Positions 6,845 to 7,233 of a stretch of DNA of 7,233 nt are shown piece by piece. The first letter of the stretch is position 1. Every line of letters begins with the position of its first letter. The position numbers and the translations under genes were made by a program. Origin of the DNA: Oscillospiraceae bacterium (GTDB lineage: Bacteria; Bacillota_A; Clostridia; Oscillospirales; Ruminococcaceae); the NCBI GenBank assembly GCA_018109965.1, contig JAGBFE010000019.1, forward strand, positions 1-7,233. Reading direction: 5' to 3'. Under the pieces are notes generated by a model that saw only the letters and a program-made list of their open reading frames with translations, was not told the origin of the DNA and did no database searches.

Positions 6845-6896
6845 TACCCACCAAATCACTTTATGATGTTTTGGTGGGTATTTATGTTTTTTTATT
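6845..6896. terminator. Perfect 11-bp inverted repeat with T-runs (terminator or attenuator-like)
   Basis: TACCCACCAAA (6845-6855) pairs perfectly with TTTGGTGGGTA (6870-6880) around a 14-base loop. On the plus strand it is followed by TTTATGTTTTTTTATT; on the minus strand by CATTTTTGCCCATTTTTG. No annotated gene ends here, so if it terminates transcription it would act in a leader or on an unknown short RNA. It could instead be a dyad operator. Confidence 0.5.
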
Positions 6897-6929
6897 GAGA
6901 TGTCGCTGATTTACCCACCTTTTGTCCCT

Positions 6930-6959
6930 TTGTCTATATATTAAAATATATTTTATAAA
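6930..6959 (+). promoter_or_regulatory. Candidate xylA promoter
   Basis: TTGTCT (6930-6935), 18 bp, TATAAA (6954-6959) on the plus strand. It overlaps the minus-strand candidate, so the two could compete. A start near 6966 would leave a leader of about 114 bases before xylA. Confidence is limited by the AT-rich background and by a possible alternative -10 at 7019. Confidence 0.3.
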
Positions 6960-6966
6960 AAAGCAA
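6938..6966 (-). promoter_or_regulatory. Candidate promoter for the AraC-type regulator
   Basis: On the minus strand TTGCTT (6966-6961), a 17-bp spacer and TAATAT (6943-6938) resemble a sigma-A promoter. A start near 6931 would give a leader of about 230 bases that includes the 11-bp inverted repeat. The region is very AT-rich, so chance similarity is a real possibility. Confidence 0.35.
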
Positions 6967-7079
6967 TATCTGTCCACATATAAACAACAAAGGAATATTA
7001 AAAATCATATTGATGCGGTATGATAAAATCAACAAATATAATTACTTTGCAGAAAAGACTACAAAGGAAAGGTGACACT

Positions 7080-7233
7080 ATGGAATTTTTTAAAGATATA
7101 CCGGTTATAAAATACGAAGGAGCAAACAGCACAAATCCGCTGGCTTTCAAACACTATGATGCCGAAAAAGAAATCGGCGGCAAAAAAATGAAAGACCACC
7201 TCAAATTTGCTCTTAGCTACTGGCACACAATGT
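7080..7233 (+). CDS. xylA: Xylose isomerase, N-terminal part (3' end outside window)
   Basis: The first 51 codons of a gene cut by the right edge. The N-terminus contains [20 protein letters not shown], followed by [20 protein letters not shown]. This is the conserved start of the long (type II) xylose isomerases of Firmicutes and Bacteroidetes. The enzyme converts D-xylose to D-xylulose in the cytoplasm, feeding the same xylulose 5-phosphate pool as the arabinose operon. The ATG is preceded by AAGGAAAGGTGA (7064-7075), whose GGTGA part has a spacing similar to the araD site. The gene is divergent from the AraC-type regulator, its likely controller. The catalytic His and metal ligands lie beyond the window. 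A xylulokinase gene could follow but cannot be seen. Confidence 0.96.
   Translation, partial: MEFFKDIPVIKYEGANSTNPLAFKHYDAEKEIGGKKMKDHLKFALSYWHTM

Larger units (their letters stand above)
6727..6919. repeat. Dispersed ACCCAC(C) motifs, candidate regulator sites
   Basis: The motif occurs as AAACCCACTTTTT (6727-6738), TACCCACCAAA (6845-6855) and TTACCCACCTTTT (6911-6923) in the same orientation. It occurs once inverted, as TTTGGTGGGTA (6870-6880). Direct copies at 6845 and 6912 are about 67 bp apart. Repeats of this kind in a regulator-promoter gap are good operator candidates for the adjacent AraC-type protein, but binding is inferred only. Confidence 0.45.
6700..7079. other. Divergent regulatory region between the AraC-type gene and xylA
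   Basis: About 380 bp with no convincing coding sequence. From left to right it contains: a CTTTTT-AACAC-AAAAAG inverted repeat (6733-6749); TCAGCGACA (6762-6770), which reappears inverted as TGTCGCTGA at 6901-6909; a 10-base-period tandem repeat; a perfect 11-bp inverted repeat; several ACCCAC motifs; and a very AT-rich block (6935-6960) that may hold opposing promoters. A further -10-like TATGAT lies at 7019-7024 without a good -35, as would suit an activator-dependent xylA promoter. I see no clear CcpA (cre) site. Confidence 0.7.

Noticed and set aside
6700..7079. CcpA (cre) box or Bacillus AraR-type operator upstream of xylA
   Set aside because: I found no stretch that fits either consensus convincingly on reading the gap.

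Overview
The window looks like chromosomal DNA of a Gram-positive anaerobe of the class Clostridia, perhaps a gut Ruminococcaceae/Oscillospiraceae-type bacterium. This rests on strong AAGGAG-type ribosome binding sites, AT-rich intergenic DNA, a codon style rich in ACA/GCA/AAA, and the protein families present. It carries a pentose-catabolism neighbourhood, and the taxonomic placement is an inference.

Left part (1-4507, + strand). This is an L-arabinose operon: the C-terminal part of a GH127/GH146-type beta-L-arabinofuranosidase (cut by the window edge), then araA (L-arabinose isomerase), araD (L-ribulose-5-phosphate 4-epimerase) and an FGGY kinase of the AraK ribulokinase type. It ends at a clear intrinsic terminator at 4481-4507. 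Gaps are 42, 17 and 13 bp, so the genes are very probably co-transcribed. The hydrolase would release arabinose, which is isomerised to ribulose, phosphorylated by the kinase and epimerised by AraD to D-xylulose 5-phosphate.

Middle (4508-5303). A small DUF805 membrane-protein gene has its own good sigma-A promoter (TTGACA-17-TAAAAT). It is flanked by two members of an intergenic repeat beginning GTCATTCTGA. The downstream copy is a complete long hairpin that probably doubles as a bidirectional terminator between converging genes. The upstream copy is only a left half, with a different internal mini-hairpin.

Right part (5304-7233). On the minus strand an AraC-family regulator is followed 34 bp later by a GrpB-family (UPF0157) gene. 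Diverging from them on the plus strand is the start of xylA (xylose isomerase), cut by the right edge. The 380-bp divergent region between regulator and xylA holds no gene. It holds a perfect 11-bp inverted repeat with T-runs, repeated TACCCACC-like motifs, a short tandem repeat and candidate overlapping face-to-face promoters. It is the best place here to look for undescribed regulation. XylA feeds the same D-xylulose branch as the arabinose operon, so the whole window fits hemicellulose pentose use.

The proteins all belong to known families. I see no evidence for a wholly new protein system; the less ordinary signals are in the non-coding DNA and in one codon-usage patch inside the kinase gene.
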